From Phoronis australis (lineage: Eukaryota > Phoronida > Phoronidae), in assembly GCA_002633005.1 (NCBI GenBank), contig NMRA01000018.1:402201-466200 (forward strand): a stretch of 64,000 nt of DNA. The letters run 5' to 3'. The translations under genes and the position numbers were made by a program. Shown here piece by piece: positions 34,262 through 47,300 of the stretch. Every line of letters begins with the position of its first letter. The stretch's first letter is position 1. Under the pieces are notes generated by a model, which did not search any database, had not been told where the DNA came from, and saw only the letters and a list, made by a program, of their open reading frames with translations.

Positions 34262-36085
34262 CAGCCCGGGCAAAATGGGACTATTCGGAGAATTCTCCTC
34301 GCGGTGTCGCTGCTGTAGTAGTGGTGATTGAATTGCGCATGCGTTGCTGTCTGCATGTAAGCAGCTGGTAAAAAGATGGAATTGTTATTAAAATACGTCG
34401 TCGCGCTAAGCCTTATTATTACTATTTTCCCTCGTGGTCACAAATTCCCAAAAGACCTAAGGTTACTAAATTAGTGGAGAATTGCTGTCAAAGGTCAACT
34501 AACTGACAAAAAGTGTGTGGATGCCGAAGCCCGGTGTGTGCTCTATGCATTTCCATTGGGAGATTACATAACGTTACTTGGTAAGTTTTAAGCAATCAGT
34601 TTCTATCGACATCGTTCGTAGGCAATGACCATCGCCTCTGTTGGCCCGAAGCAGAAGCGATGCAGAGGCTATAGGCGCTCTGTACGCCGGAAGCTTTTCG
34701 ACGAATTATGCCTCGCACCGACTAAACCATCAAAGTCACGTTGTTATAAATACCTTTTGCGCATAGAGGAACACCTTAGGAGGTTGTCGATGTGTTTAAG
34801 TCCTTCCAACTCGAACAAATACTCCCGTTATGAAACTTTTTCTTCTAGCAGTCCCTATTTCAGTTCCCAAAATCGTGAAATCAAAATTTTTGTACTGCGC
34901 ACGCTCCAATTTTTACCGCGCTCGCTAGGTGATGTGACTTCACCTCAATTTTTAAATAGGCCAAAGGTGAGCCATTGCGGTCTTGTCAGTCAAATGTTCG
35001 TTTCCAAAATGCCACCACTTATACTTGTCTTTAATTGGCGTTACTTGAAACTGTTTGTATTTCAATGAATTATTGTTTGTATTTGATAAAAATAAATGCT
35101 GTTGATATGACATTTAATAGTCTTTGTGCACATATTTGACATTTTAATGTTTAACAACACGGCAAATGCACGGCTGGTTCCCGGCAGCACGTACGCAAAG
35201 GGCGGGAACTTCAGCTTTCAAAGTTCGGCCTGGTTAAAAAAAATGAAAATTTTGATTTCACGATTTTGGGAACTGAAATAGGGACTGATCGAAGAAAAAG
35301 TTTCATAACGGGAGTATTTGTTCGAGTTGGAAGGACTTAAACACATCGACAACCTCCCAAGGTGTTCCTCTATGCGCAAAAGGTATTTATAACAACGTGA
35401 CTTTGATGGTTTAGTCGGTGCGAGGCATAATTCGCCGAAAAGCTTCCGGCGTACAGAGCGCCTATAGCCTCTGCATCGCCTCTGCTTCGGGCCAACAGAG
35501 GCGATGGTCATTGCCTACATCGTTCGGTGATGTTATCCCCACCAGTTATCCCACTGAATAACGGGTTTATTGAGTGGAACTACATGTAAGTGTTTCTTTT
35601 CGAAAACTCACCCGGGACTCGGATGGCGGGTAGGCTAGCAGCACATATTCACGTGTTGTCCTGGGTGGGAATGCACCCAACATATGATACGTGACGCTCA
35701 GAAGTCAAGGGTGACTTTTTCACAGCAGTTTCTCTTCAAAACTGTGCTATGTCCAATAAAATACTCTAGATGAATGAGTTTCCTTATTATATAGCGGACC
35801 CCACCCCCAGGACTACCACATTAGTTACCGAATTAACACGAATAAGCTGTTCAGTAAATGTTGTAACATTGCATTGGAATACAAATTGACACCTAGAATG
35901 AATTTTACTTGTTGAGATCAGATGCACATTTTAGGTGTCATGAAAAATACACATTGTTAAATCACTTTTAGCCTGTTTCATATATTTTAATTCAGATCTT
36001 AAATAAGACTCGGATACAAAGATTATTAGTTTCTACATATAAACATGAAGATGAAATGTCAAGTTAAATTTTACAACACAAAAGA
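34262..36085. mobile_element. Dispersed THAP repeat, inverted copy with insertion
   Basis: Removing 34619-35526 leaves ~915 bp that matches the reverse complement of 28545-29485 along its length. It sits between the two duplicated units, filling the junction. The THAP-like frame at 34434-34590 is broken by a stop after LRLLN and a frameshift. Confidence 0.7.
34619..35517. mobile_element. 899-bp element with 272-bp inverted repeats and 9-bp duplication
   Basis: Ends TAGGCAATGACCATCGCCTC at 34619 and its complement at 35517. The inverted repeats are 34619-34890 and 35246-35517 with very few mismatches. A 9-bp direct repeat CATCGTTCG flanks it (34610-34618 and 35518-35526), and the same sequence occurs once, unoccupied, at 29111-29119. 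Long inverted repeats plus a 9-bp duplication are typical of Mutator-like elements. The ~355-bp centre has no transposase, so it is non-autonomous. The paired frames starting MTIASVGPKQ on each strand are the inverted repeats read outward-in. Confidence 0.85.
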
Positions 36086-36097
36086 TATTTCTATAGC

Positions 36098-38128
36098 ATA
36101 AGCCTATTTGTGGAACAATGCATCTCCAGGATTTTTTTCTCTTCTTTGTCATTGGTCATTCCAAGCACTTGAAATGCGCAAGATAGTGGAGCCATTAAGG
36201 ACCAAATTTATTCACTTTTCGATAAAAGCATGGAAATTGGTGTGTTTGTCAATTATGATGTGCGCATCAAAATTATGCTTAGTACCCATCGTCATTACCG
36301 TGTTACAAGGCAGATGCCACCTTTCTTCATTGAAAATTTCTTACATGAACTCCTTGCGACTCATTGATGATTTTGAAAAAAAACACCTGGTATAGTTTGT
36401 ATATAATTGCAGGCGGTCTGGTACTCATTCTACCAGATGTGCGCTGAGTGCTTAGATGGAACCATTGCACTGATCACTTGGAACCAGTTTATGCTGAATT
36501 GATATACACTGTATAGTTAAAACTGAGCTGAAGAGCTAGAGACCTGACTGAAGTGTTTAGCAGTGTGCCCCTGTAAGACGCGAAATACACAACCTTGAGT
36601 AAAGGAAGCCGAACACTTATCTCACTATGTCTCTTCAAGGTATATCCAACTTTATTTAGTGGCCTCCATCCTATCTCGTTTATCCAAAAAAACTAGGCTT
36701 TGTCCTTAACTAGTAAAAGTATATACTTTCTGAAAGAAAAAAGATCGGGGAATACACAAATACGTTCGGCTAGTCTTTTCGTTTAATTTTTATGACAAAT
36801 CAACTCGCAAAACGTACGGTATTTTTGTAAAAAAATAGAAGTCCAATTCGTCTTATGCAAAAACTAGGTCACTATTTCGAAAATCCCAACTGCGTTTTTG
36901 AGAATGATTATTAAATATCAAGTTTGGAAAGTTTCAGCGAAATCCACCAAGCTATTTTCAAGGATTCGTGTTCCTAAGTTAAAAAAAAGCCGATTATATG
37001 GCAAGACGTGAAAATCTCAAGGACTTTGGTTAATTATTCGGTGAAAACGTGTTTTTGGTCAATGTAATATATACTTCCTTTATCTGTGTTCATTAGCTTA
37101 ATCATCACAAAAACGTTTCATCAACCAACTTGAAGTCAATTCACAATGCATCGAATGTAACTAGGTCATGCGGGAGGGGCCAGCATACTAATAAAGATGC
37201 TATAAAATCTTTGATATTAAGTGGGACAAGCTGGTGTATTGTGGTCCACTTTAAAGTAGGCCAACAGTTCATTTTTATGCACACCAGGCGCCGGGAGATC
37301 GACATGTGACCCAAGTTCGATATGGATATCAGAAATCGAGTCAGTTGTTAAAGTGCGTCGTGAACATGAAACTGAAACTGCAAAGTGTCAAATTGCCTAT
37401 CAAACTAAAGAACTTGAGTGAGGATTTATCTCTTCACAACTGTTCGTGAACACCACGTCACGGGTGTGAGGCGAAGCGTCACTTCACTTTTCCACCATTT
37501 TGTCCAAAATTGGCTAAACTTCGTGTGCATACTTGCAGTAAGAGAAAATCTTGGCAGGACCGATCCAGAAACATCAGTTCCAAATTGTGAGTTTTATTGC
37601 AGATGGGTTTTCAGTCTCTTCAAGAGTTTTAAGTATTCACTCAAAAGTTTTGAAAGAAAATAAATCAGATGCTTAGTGATGGCGTATCTGCCACTAAATG
37701 ATGCGAGTTGGACCCGAAACAGAAATGCACAAAAATCTTGCATGCTTTGGTCTTATTTCTGATTCTGTTAACCACGGGGCAATTTAGCAATTGAAATGTT
37801 TACTAGCTTGGATTAACCGCCGGTGTGCTTCGACAACATTTGCACCTATTGTATGTTCCTGGGGAGTTCAACCAGCTTTACGATTAACAAGGTCTATGGC
37901 CATCGAAGTGCTGAGTAATTTACGGAGCTCCGTAAATCCGTCATTTTAATTTCATTTGACTGGGTTAACAACGTCAAAATATATACTTTCATAGCTACGC
38001 CTATGATAACAATAAACACCCCCAAACGCTGTACCATTTGCGGTGCAGACTTGGGCACATTTCAACGTTGCCCGTTGCTCTTGTCCAATTTTACATAATA
38101 TGAAAATGCGACCAAATATTTGTATTAC
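36098..38128. repeat. 3' flank of duplicated unit, copy B
   Basis: Counterpart of 7250-9590; about 300 bp shorter through several deletions. No gene recognised. Confidence 0.7.
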
Positions 38129-38134
38129 TTTATT
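38129..38134 (-). terminator. Polyadenylation signal of gene B
   Basis: AATAAA on the minus strand, 26 bp past the TAA stop, without the MITE that separates stop and signal in copy A. Confidence 0.6.
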
Positions 38135-38159
38135 GTTTAAGGATTGGACATTTGTGACA

Positions 38160-38332
38160 TTAGCACCATCCAGGTGACCACACTCCATTAAAGTTTTCTG
38201 GGTTTGAGGCTGGAGACACCGGCGGAAAGTTGGCGGGTACCATCTCCATGACGTACTGGTTCAGACGTTCGCGCATTCTCTTGGCCACCTCAGGTTTTTC
38301 GCTGATCAGATTCACTCTCTCCTCTGGATCCT
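38160..38332 (-). CDS. ARSB: Gene B exon 11 (last)
   Basis: 173 nt, residues 443-498 and part of 442: DPEERVNLIS to GVWSPGWC, TAA stop at 38160-38162. Acceptor GTTTCAG. Confidence 0.93.
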
Positions 38333-41300
38333 CTGAAACACGGAACAGAGGAAACAGTGAAACAAAGCTCCCTGAGCGGTTAGGCGAGGTTTATGTTTAC
38401 TCCGCCAAACTGCGCAGTTTGTTCATAACAAACAAACTAATCGTTGCAAACAATGTTGTCGTTTGGTATTACCAATTGCTTCAAATTTCTGTCAAGAGAC
38501 GGCTCTAACGCTCAAGACACGTTCAAGACGAGACTGAAGTCTTAGACTAAAGTGCCATTTAGGTTGCTGTTAACGAAATGCGCCTTGGCTTGGGCATAAC
38601 TTTCGATTAATGCCAGAAGCTCAGTACATTTTCTGAATTAAACGAATTATTGGTATGTAGCCTGTGTGCGTCGACCTTTTTCCTAGTAGATCTGGGATGC
38701 ATTCAACGAGTCACTCAGTGTCAAAACGCATCTGATCTTGTGCTATATCTTGAGTAAGGAACGCACCTTGGGTCGCCATGTGATGAGTCATTTCTGGCCT
38801 GCTGAAGCGTGTAACGCGGTTGGCCAGTTGTCGAACACGCAACGATGGTCTTGAAAGAACCAATCAAAGTCAAGGTTATAAAAAGTGTGTTGAACAAACC
38901 AATCGGTTTGTTTTTCCTTCAGATATGATCGAATTTACAATTAAACGCAATAACCAACGGCGTGAAGGCGAACTATCTATGTCCGGTTTCTTGACCCCTC
39001 TGACGTTCATACAGAATCCGGGGTACTATAACATTCATCACTTCCACTATTTTCGCTGTCCAACCTATTTTCGCGACTTGGAAATCTGCGAATTTTGTTC
39101 AAAATTTGATGAATTCTTTAGTGTCGTGTCATTTCCAAAGTGTCCGACACCGCAAATTACAGATAGATTAGGATTATTTCAAATAATATATGTAAACTTT
39201 CACTTTATTGATCAATGCGAAGTAGGAGGTGACCTTTTTGGATGATCAGGTGTCGGCACTTTGAAGTGACTGACACTGATCTTAGTATACGTCATAACTG
39301 ACCAGACCAAAACGTCTTGTTTCTCAAACAGAAATTGACGTGCTTAGGAATTGGTTTTCGAGTCAACTACGACAGACCTAATTGCATGGGGATGAGTCCC
39401 AGTGACTCGTCACAACTTGAAGGTGACGCTGGGCGCGTTCCATACTTGTAAAGGCTTGCATACTCTGGCTGTAGACAACTGAGAAGTGGGCTGCATTCTG
39501 TTGACACAAAAAGCACGCACAAACCCAAGATAAAACAAATGTTCGCCTGATATCGCCTTGTATTAAAAGTAAAGTTCTCTATCTTACTAACTTTTCTCGT
39601 GAGTGTCTCGAGTGGTAACAAGCACGTGGCAAGACTATAGCTTATAGACTGGAAACTATTTTCTTTTTAAACATTCTAACCATTTTAGTGGCCTCAGATT
39701 TTTACTGGGCTGGCTTACTTTCCGTAGGTGCGAAAAACCCAAGATTGCGCAAGACATCGCGAGAAATTGCCACGGATTACAAGCGAAGCACGTGACAAGT
39801 CTAGGGCCCTTCGCGAGATTCTTGCGTCAGCAGAACTCAACCCACATCATGGTTTACTTACAAAATGTCGGCCTACATTGCACTAACGCTATCATGAGGG
39901 AACTCTCCAAACTCGCAAGAGTGTTAACGTACACACTCAACCCTGATGTTTAATAAAGAGTGTGTTTGAATCTCGTCTCTATTTACCAGATAAATTAAAC
40001 AACATGTCTGTCGTCGTACTCCGGCGCTTTCGTTTTAATTCCTCGCCGCAGCCATTTGCATCATATTGTGTAAACTCAGGCGGAATAAACCAATCATTTG
40101 ATTCCGGATAACGTAAAGCTGGGTTACCCACAAGCAATTTATAGTCCCCACACCTGAAATTTTCAATAGTTGCAATCATCCACGAGAATACCCGCACAGT
40201 GCTTATATTTGAACATACAATATCTGCCTACGCCCCTACACGAGACTATAAGCATCACATGAAAAAAATCGAGTGTTATATAAACACTTGAAGTTCGCAG
40301 ATTCATTACTGATGTCTTTGTGTAATGCCGCTTATCATCCGCATTGGAGACCGCTCACCACTCTCTAAACCTCACGTGACTTACTAATTTATATTTAGGT
40401 TAAAATACGTGAAGTTTACGAAAAAAAATCTCAAATGCTTTTCACCGAGAGAAGAATATGTGTTGTGTTGTATATCCTGAAGAAGAACATTATTGTGTAG
40501 GCCAACAGGAGGTATTTCATACCTTATCGCCGCTCTGAGTGGTGCCCTAGTGAAGTTGTTTATGTTGTAAACAAACTCAGTTCTGTTTGAAACGTCGCCG
40601 TTTAAAAGAAGTTGCGACTGGTCAAAGCCGTCAACGTTAGTTGGGGCTGTACCCCCTCCGAGTCCAATGATGGTCGAAAACCAGTCGGTGGCATGGATCA
40701 TGCTGTAAAAGAAGACATCAACTCGCGGAAAAAGCAAAATAATTTGAATTTTACTAGGATTATGCAAGACCTCCCTGTTCATGTCAACCCTGTGCTTCCA
40801 TCGTTCAATTCAACTTATATTTTGCCTGAAACCTGTTCATTGCAAAAAACCAACGTCGGAGCCAATCCACCACCACTCCATGGTGGCAAAAAATCCCGCT
40901 TGACATCCTGTTGAAAAGTTCTGGATACGTCAGTAATGAACTGCCTGATCAAACTAGAAAAGACCTACAGACAAAAAGGAACTTGATGGGTATGCCGTGA
41001 ATATTTGAAAGTACTACGACTAATCATGACAGCATTTCTTATATAGGTAACTTTTCATATCGGCACTCTCTACAGTAATGAGAGCACGAAATTGACGTCT
41101 GCTTGCACCTGACAAAGATTTGGTGGACAGAAATTCAATTCAAACGTGGATTTCATTAATTTGAGAGCAGCGGAATAAGTTTCACTGACAGTCCCTCCCA
41201 TTGTTGGATTAATTAATTTCACTAATTCATTTTAGCTTTTTATTCTGTGTGGGATCGAAGTTCTCCCGTTTTAACTTGCTTTGGCACGGCGGATTCTTCC

Positions 41301-44300
41301 TCGCATTGGAGAAAATGCATGAGTATGAAACATGATGTCCTTGTTCGCAAATTCATATTTCTAAATGTTTGCTTTTTCTGTGAGGTATTACTACATCTCA
41401 CCGTACAGAAATGCAACTTCGCTGGCACTATAATAACAGAGAAGCTGTTAAAACGCTGTTTATACCAGTAGGCTAGTGAAACCTCCCGTCCGCGTTACAT
41501 GGTATATGTAGGTGGCGCTCAACGCCAAAGACCTGATCGCCGTCTGGCGAGATAGTGAACTTCAATATGGTGTAGCTATTTCGAAAATCACATCTGAGTA
41601 TCACACAGTGTAAATTGGGTCATTGAACGGAAATCTCAAACTACAAACCGGCCGAATAAATCAACTTAGCTTCCTGATTGAACGATCAGTGAAATCCATT
41701 TAGTCCATTCTCTACTGCCGGGAACGCTAACTGTTTTTTAAACCAAAACGAAGCATTCCATCCGAAAACAACCAAATGATGGTTTTCAAACATAATGCTT
41801 CATGCGCTTCAAAACTGAGCTGTGAGCACGGCCACCCTCTGCCAAAATAGAAACTCTTTATTTAAACAACTTACTGTCATAAAACAACTCTAAACGGGTT
41901 TCTTAGTCGTATAGAAGTGTAAGTGACAGAGCATGCTCAGGTCATAGAATGACCCGGAGGTTTCTAAGCTAACTTTTTGAGTCTGTTCTCGAGCAGTACC
42001 CAATTCTAAGTTCTTCCCAAGTACAGAAATTTATTTACCCTGAGTAAGGAAAGTGATGAGGCCATTGGTAATAAGTGACCTAAGTAAAAATCGGAAACAC
42101 TGCTTCAAGCACACATCTACGGATTTTATTAGGCTGATACGGTTCACAACTTCTTGCTTCGTGTTTCGATGGGGATTTTCGGTTCGCTTGTTTCTCAATA
42201 AAACAAATACCAAACCTAGGAAGAAAAGTAATTGTATATTTCATCTGTCAGAACACTACTTAGGTGAACCGCTGAACTAACGACGGACCGGTCATATGTA
42301 TTTAATTCTGCGATAAAATCGGGTTTCTAAATTCAGCAACTCCAGTTAGGAACCGAAATTGAGTTTCTCTTCGGTTAACCGTGAACTTACCCATCGTGAG
42401 TGTATCCCGTCTTGGTTAAAAGAGGACTGTGTGCGAAACCAATTGTTCTTGTTCCACCTTCAAATAATGTTATTTTTTCGCCTCTCAGTGGATAATTGTA
42501 ACCTTTACCTCCTCTTGACACTATCCTCTCCCCTCCGTTCTGTAACGAAAACCGAGTATATGAATCTAATCTGTAACTCTGCTTCATTTCTCAGTAAGAC
42601 AAATTCACAAAGATAATATCGTCAAGAAATTAAATTGATCAGTTTGCTAAGTATTCTGGTTTGACACCCAAAATCGATAAAACTGTTTGCATATGGATTG
42701 GTTCCAAGATATGTTGTGGTGATAAACTTTGCTCTGAAAAAGATTCAAAATGGGCAAGTTCTCAGTTCACATCCCTTGGAGTTACCTTCTGTGACAACTT
42801 ACAGGACATGATTCATTTAAAGTGCGATGTAAAGTTAAACGAGGGTAGGAAAGGCATTGAAAATTGGTAAAAAAATCTAACAACCTTTGGCAAGATAACG
42901 GTTGTCAAATCTTTTTATTACCGAAACTGATTCACCTCTTTTACACACTTCCTCTTCCAAGTGCTACTTTTTTGAAGGACATTGAAAAAATATTTTTTCA
43001 ATCATATATGGGGTACCTCTTCTGATAGCATCTCTATAAAGACCATGGTACAGACTTCTGAAGATCGAGGTGGGAATAAGCATCATTTGTCAAAGCTATT
43101 AAACTGACTTGGATTCGGAGATACTTCAAAAATTATTATAACAATACTTCTCCTTGGCTAAACATTTTATGTGAAACTATTCCTAATATAAAAAATGTCT
43201 CTTTTCAGTTAGTTTCTTGTTTTTTTCTTTGAAGTATCTAACCGTACTAAGAATATTTTTGAAAGGATATTTTATATCTTATACGAATTTATCAATCTGT
43301 TTGAGATAGATGACCTGTACCAATCTTTGTGGTATAACCCCAAAATTTGTATAGACATACATGTAAGTCCAATTTTTGGAGCGAGTGGTTTCAGAAGGGT
43401 ATACGATACGTATACGATTTAATTGACCCTGATAAAGGATATATTTATGATTATCATACCTTTTGTACACGTATCAATTTTGTCCTTGTATTACTCATTT
43501 TTATGGAAATTGAAGTTCAATACTTCGTTCTTGGAATCATCTAAATACAAGAGTACTATAGTTACTCCATTTTTTCCAGAACATGTTTTTCGAATCTCCT
43601 CGGAAAATAAAGGGACGGGGAAAATCTATTAATTATTCATATCCAAATTGTATGTAAAAGCTGTCGCGGAATTGAAGTAGGAGAGATAAATTAATGTATG
43701 CGATAATACCCAGTCTTGGAAAAAATTATTCTGTAATTTATCATTGTACTTCTGATGTCAGACTCAGATGGTATCAACCACAGACATATTGGTACAAACT
43801 CTTATTTAAAGAAAATAGGTGTTAGTGAATCGTCTTTGTGTTCTTTCTGTGAGCAACACGAAGAAACAATTCCACATCTGTATTGGGAATGTTCAGTTGT
43901 TCAGAAGTTTTGGGGATTTTTAAAAACATGGATGATAAATCAGTGCGATTTCCCTGTACAGCTAAATATGTCTACCGCCATGTTTGGAGATCCAGCGTGT
44001 AGATTAGAAGTTGTAAAGTTGATTCTTTGCTTACCGAAATTTCACTTATATAGACAAAGACTGCAAAAGACTAAGCCCAAGTTTCAGTCATTTTTGCGTG
44101 AGGTATGTGATTACCACAACCTGGAAAATTATTTACAGTTATAAATTGGACCCTGAGAGATTCCACGCAAGCTGGTCTTCTTTTTTACCTAGAAACTAGC
44201 TTTTATATGGTTCGATAATGTTCGTAATTTGTTTGATGTACTGGACTAGATTTCATATTGCTGTGCAACTAATGTACGTACTGATTGGTTGAATTAATAA

Positions 44301-47300
44301 ATGTTTCATTCAAAAAAGAAGAAATTAATGCACAAGAACACAATTTGTTAATCAATAAGTTAGGTCTGGATCTGTGTTGGACAGGAAGGATGGTCAATTA
44401 TGCTGAAAATTTTAAGACTGTTGAAACACGAACATTTTAACATCGTGAAGGAGACGTTTCACAAAAACGTAAATGAGAGTCAGCCAGCTAGCGGCACACG
44501 CAGGGCAGAAGTTCCTGAGTTCTTGAGTCTTCGACTTAGAATCGCGTGGGCGTTCTCGCCGACAAGATTTTTCTCAATGATATAATTCTTTTCTGAACTT
44601 TTCACTTATGGACACAATGTCTTTCTCATGATCTGTATTTCCTTTCACACCCACAATGATTTCTCATTACGAACAGTTCTCTCCCACGAACAACTGCTCG
44701 TGTGAGGAAAGAACACTGTGTGTACGAAAAGAACTGTGGTGCATGAAAAAGTAATACAGATTGCGGGAGAAGAAATTATTTCGCATCAAAAGAATTGTGT
44801 TGCGTGAGACATGGAACTCGAGTTGTGTGTTCGCCGGCCTCTAGTGATGACAAGTGCGATTCACGTGGGCGCAAAACTAGATGTGGCTAAACGACAAAAT
44901 GTTAATTGCATTGACAGGCTAATAGTTTTGTGTGAGGCATCCTTGTATATTACCGACACTTCATCCGTTTAAAAAACCTCCGAGTGTGACCGTACAAAGA
45001 CATGTTGCCTTTTCTGCTGACAGGCTTGATACAAAAACTCAAGAACATGGACACTTGATGGTGTGACGTCACACTGTTAACGCCAAGTACATTATGGTAA
45101 AAATAAAAACACATCTTCTGGCCTTTGCGTGTACTTGAGAGATCAACCTGTTTTATCACATAAAAGAGTTGACCAGAGGTACAATGAAGCCAGAGTTTAG
45201 TTCGTGGACCGAAATTAAGCAGGATGGTACGCGAGATTCGGTTAAATAAAGAAATGGTGTTCATAGCATAGAGCCGGGTGTGAATGTAGGCGAAGCTCTC
45301 AACCCAGCTTTGGATGCGGTTTAGGATTTTGACAATAAATAACGTTCAGCAATTGTGAGCTACCAAATATGACCGCAAAAGTTGTAGCAGTTTTTATCGC
45401 TAACTTTTTAAAATATTGAACTCTGCTTGGGCGGGTCGAAAATTGCCAATTTCACCTCAGAATAAGATAAAATATGAATGAAGCCTTTTAGAGTCAAAAC
45501 AACACACTTGGAGCTCTATTAAGACCACAGTGCCAGTGGCGGATTTAGAGGGGGGAGGGGCCAAGGGGGCCATTGCCTCCCCTAAAACTCTCCCAGATTC
45601 CATTTGGCAGTACGGGGGTGCGAATGTCTGACGGGCAAAACCCTGGCTAATACTCTGTCCAGGCCCCCCCCCTAACTCAAAATCCTGGATCCGCCCCTGA
45701 GTGCAGCCATAGAAAAGAAAACGAGACATGTTTACTAGCCTTGATTCACGACTCGAGTTTTGCGACCATCTCCAAATTAAATAAAACATTCAACACTCGA
45801 GAGCCATTAGGTGGAATGGAGTGAACAAGGTAATAGTCGTATTACCTAAGCAGGGCTCAATACATTTTAAATTACCAGCAAGACGGATTACAGGGCGCTT
45901 TTCTAAGCCCTCGTCTTAAGCGAGCCTTCTGTTTCAAACACGTGTTCACCTGATTTCTTAAATAATCCCACAGTCACCGGCGTGACAACACGATGTTTTG
46001 TTACACGACCATTGATACTCCTGTCCTTTGACTGGCTACAAAACGTGATACAGTGACTTCCATTATAAGGTGATGTGTGAGTATGGAAAATCACTGTTTA
46101 TTCTAGCCCCCCCCAAATGACACAGGTCGCAATTCGTGAATGAACTGACCAATTACAAGCTGCCAAACCATAAACTCCTGACGATGACAGTACACCAAAG
46201 CAGATAAAAATGCCAATCTATTAAGCAACGGAGAAATAAGGAAAGAAGCACCAGTGGTCGTATAATAAAACATATGTCGTAGTTGCATAGAACTTGGGAT
46301 AACAACGCTGCTCTCCCTCAATCTTCGTACCAGGATTTTCCGTAGATAAGCTCACCCAATGAAACGCCCATGGGTGTATATTCGGAAAATTATGCCAAAT
46401 AAAGGCCCATTAACGTTTATTTGGTGTCACAACTTCTCGTGTCAAGTGTCCAGATAGTGAGGCGTTTATTCGGAAAATGTCCTCTTAAAAGCACACTTAG
46501 CGTCAACGTTTAGCCACAAATTCAATTTTGTGGAACATTTATCATTTATAGAAACGAACGAAGTGTTGGCGAACTGTGTATTAATTAACTTAAAATTAAA
46601 AAAGCAGAATTTTGTGCAACAAAAATTGCTGATATTTTAAAAGCAGTCGAGGCTATGGCTTTCCGTTTACAAACCCCCCTTTCCGAATTAACGCCCGGTT
46701 GTTTATTTGGTATTACTGAAATGCCTAAAAATTTTCATTTTCAGAATACACGCCCATGGGCTTATCTACGGAAAACCTCGTTATAACCAAATATTCAGAA
46801 CATCGTGGTCGATTCATATTTACATAAAATGTTTGGGACGCTACATGTGCCCTTTACTTACGTCCGATATAAAAATAATGATGGTGTTGTCGTACATGTT
46901 TTTGCTTTTTAACGCCGAAGTCAAGTTGCCGACACTTTCATCTAAACTTGCTACCATTCCTGATAATATAGAACAACATGATTTTTAGCACCTGTATAAA
47001 TATATACGCATACGTGCATACATGCGTACATACATGAACGAGGCGTAAGCGAAATAAACAGTGGCAGCAGATAGGACAAGAGAGTGTGAATGTAACACAC
47101 ATTATGAAGAACATAAGCCTAACAGAACACAGCCCTGAGTGTGCTGCCAACATTTGTGAGCTGCTCAAAAAGCACAGATTCATGACTGATCAACAGAGAC
47201 TTCAAAATGTTTAAACCAAATGGGTCATTTGCTACACAGCGAGTATTGGTATGATCTGCTATTTCTTTCCTAGTTATTTTCCGGCCACGTTGATGTAAAA

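Noticed and set aside
34625-35511. Two convergent 97-147 codon ORFs beginning MTIASVGPKQ
   Set aside because: They are the two inverted repeats of the 899-bp element; the frames diverge exactly where the repeat ends.
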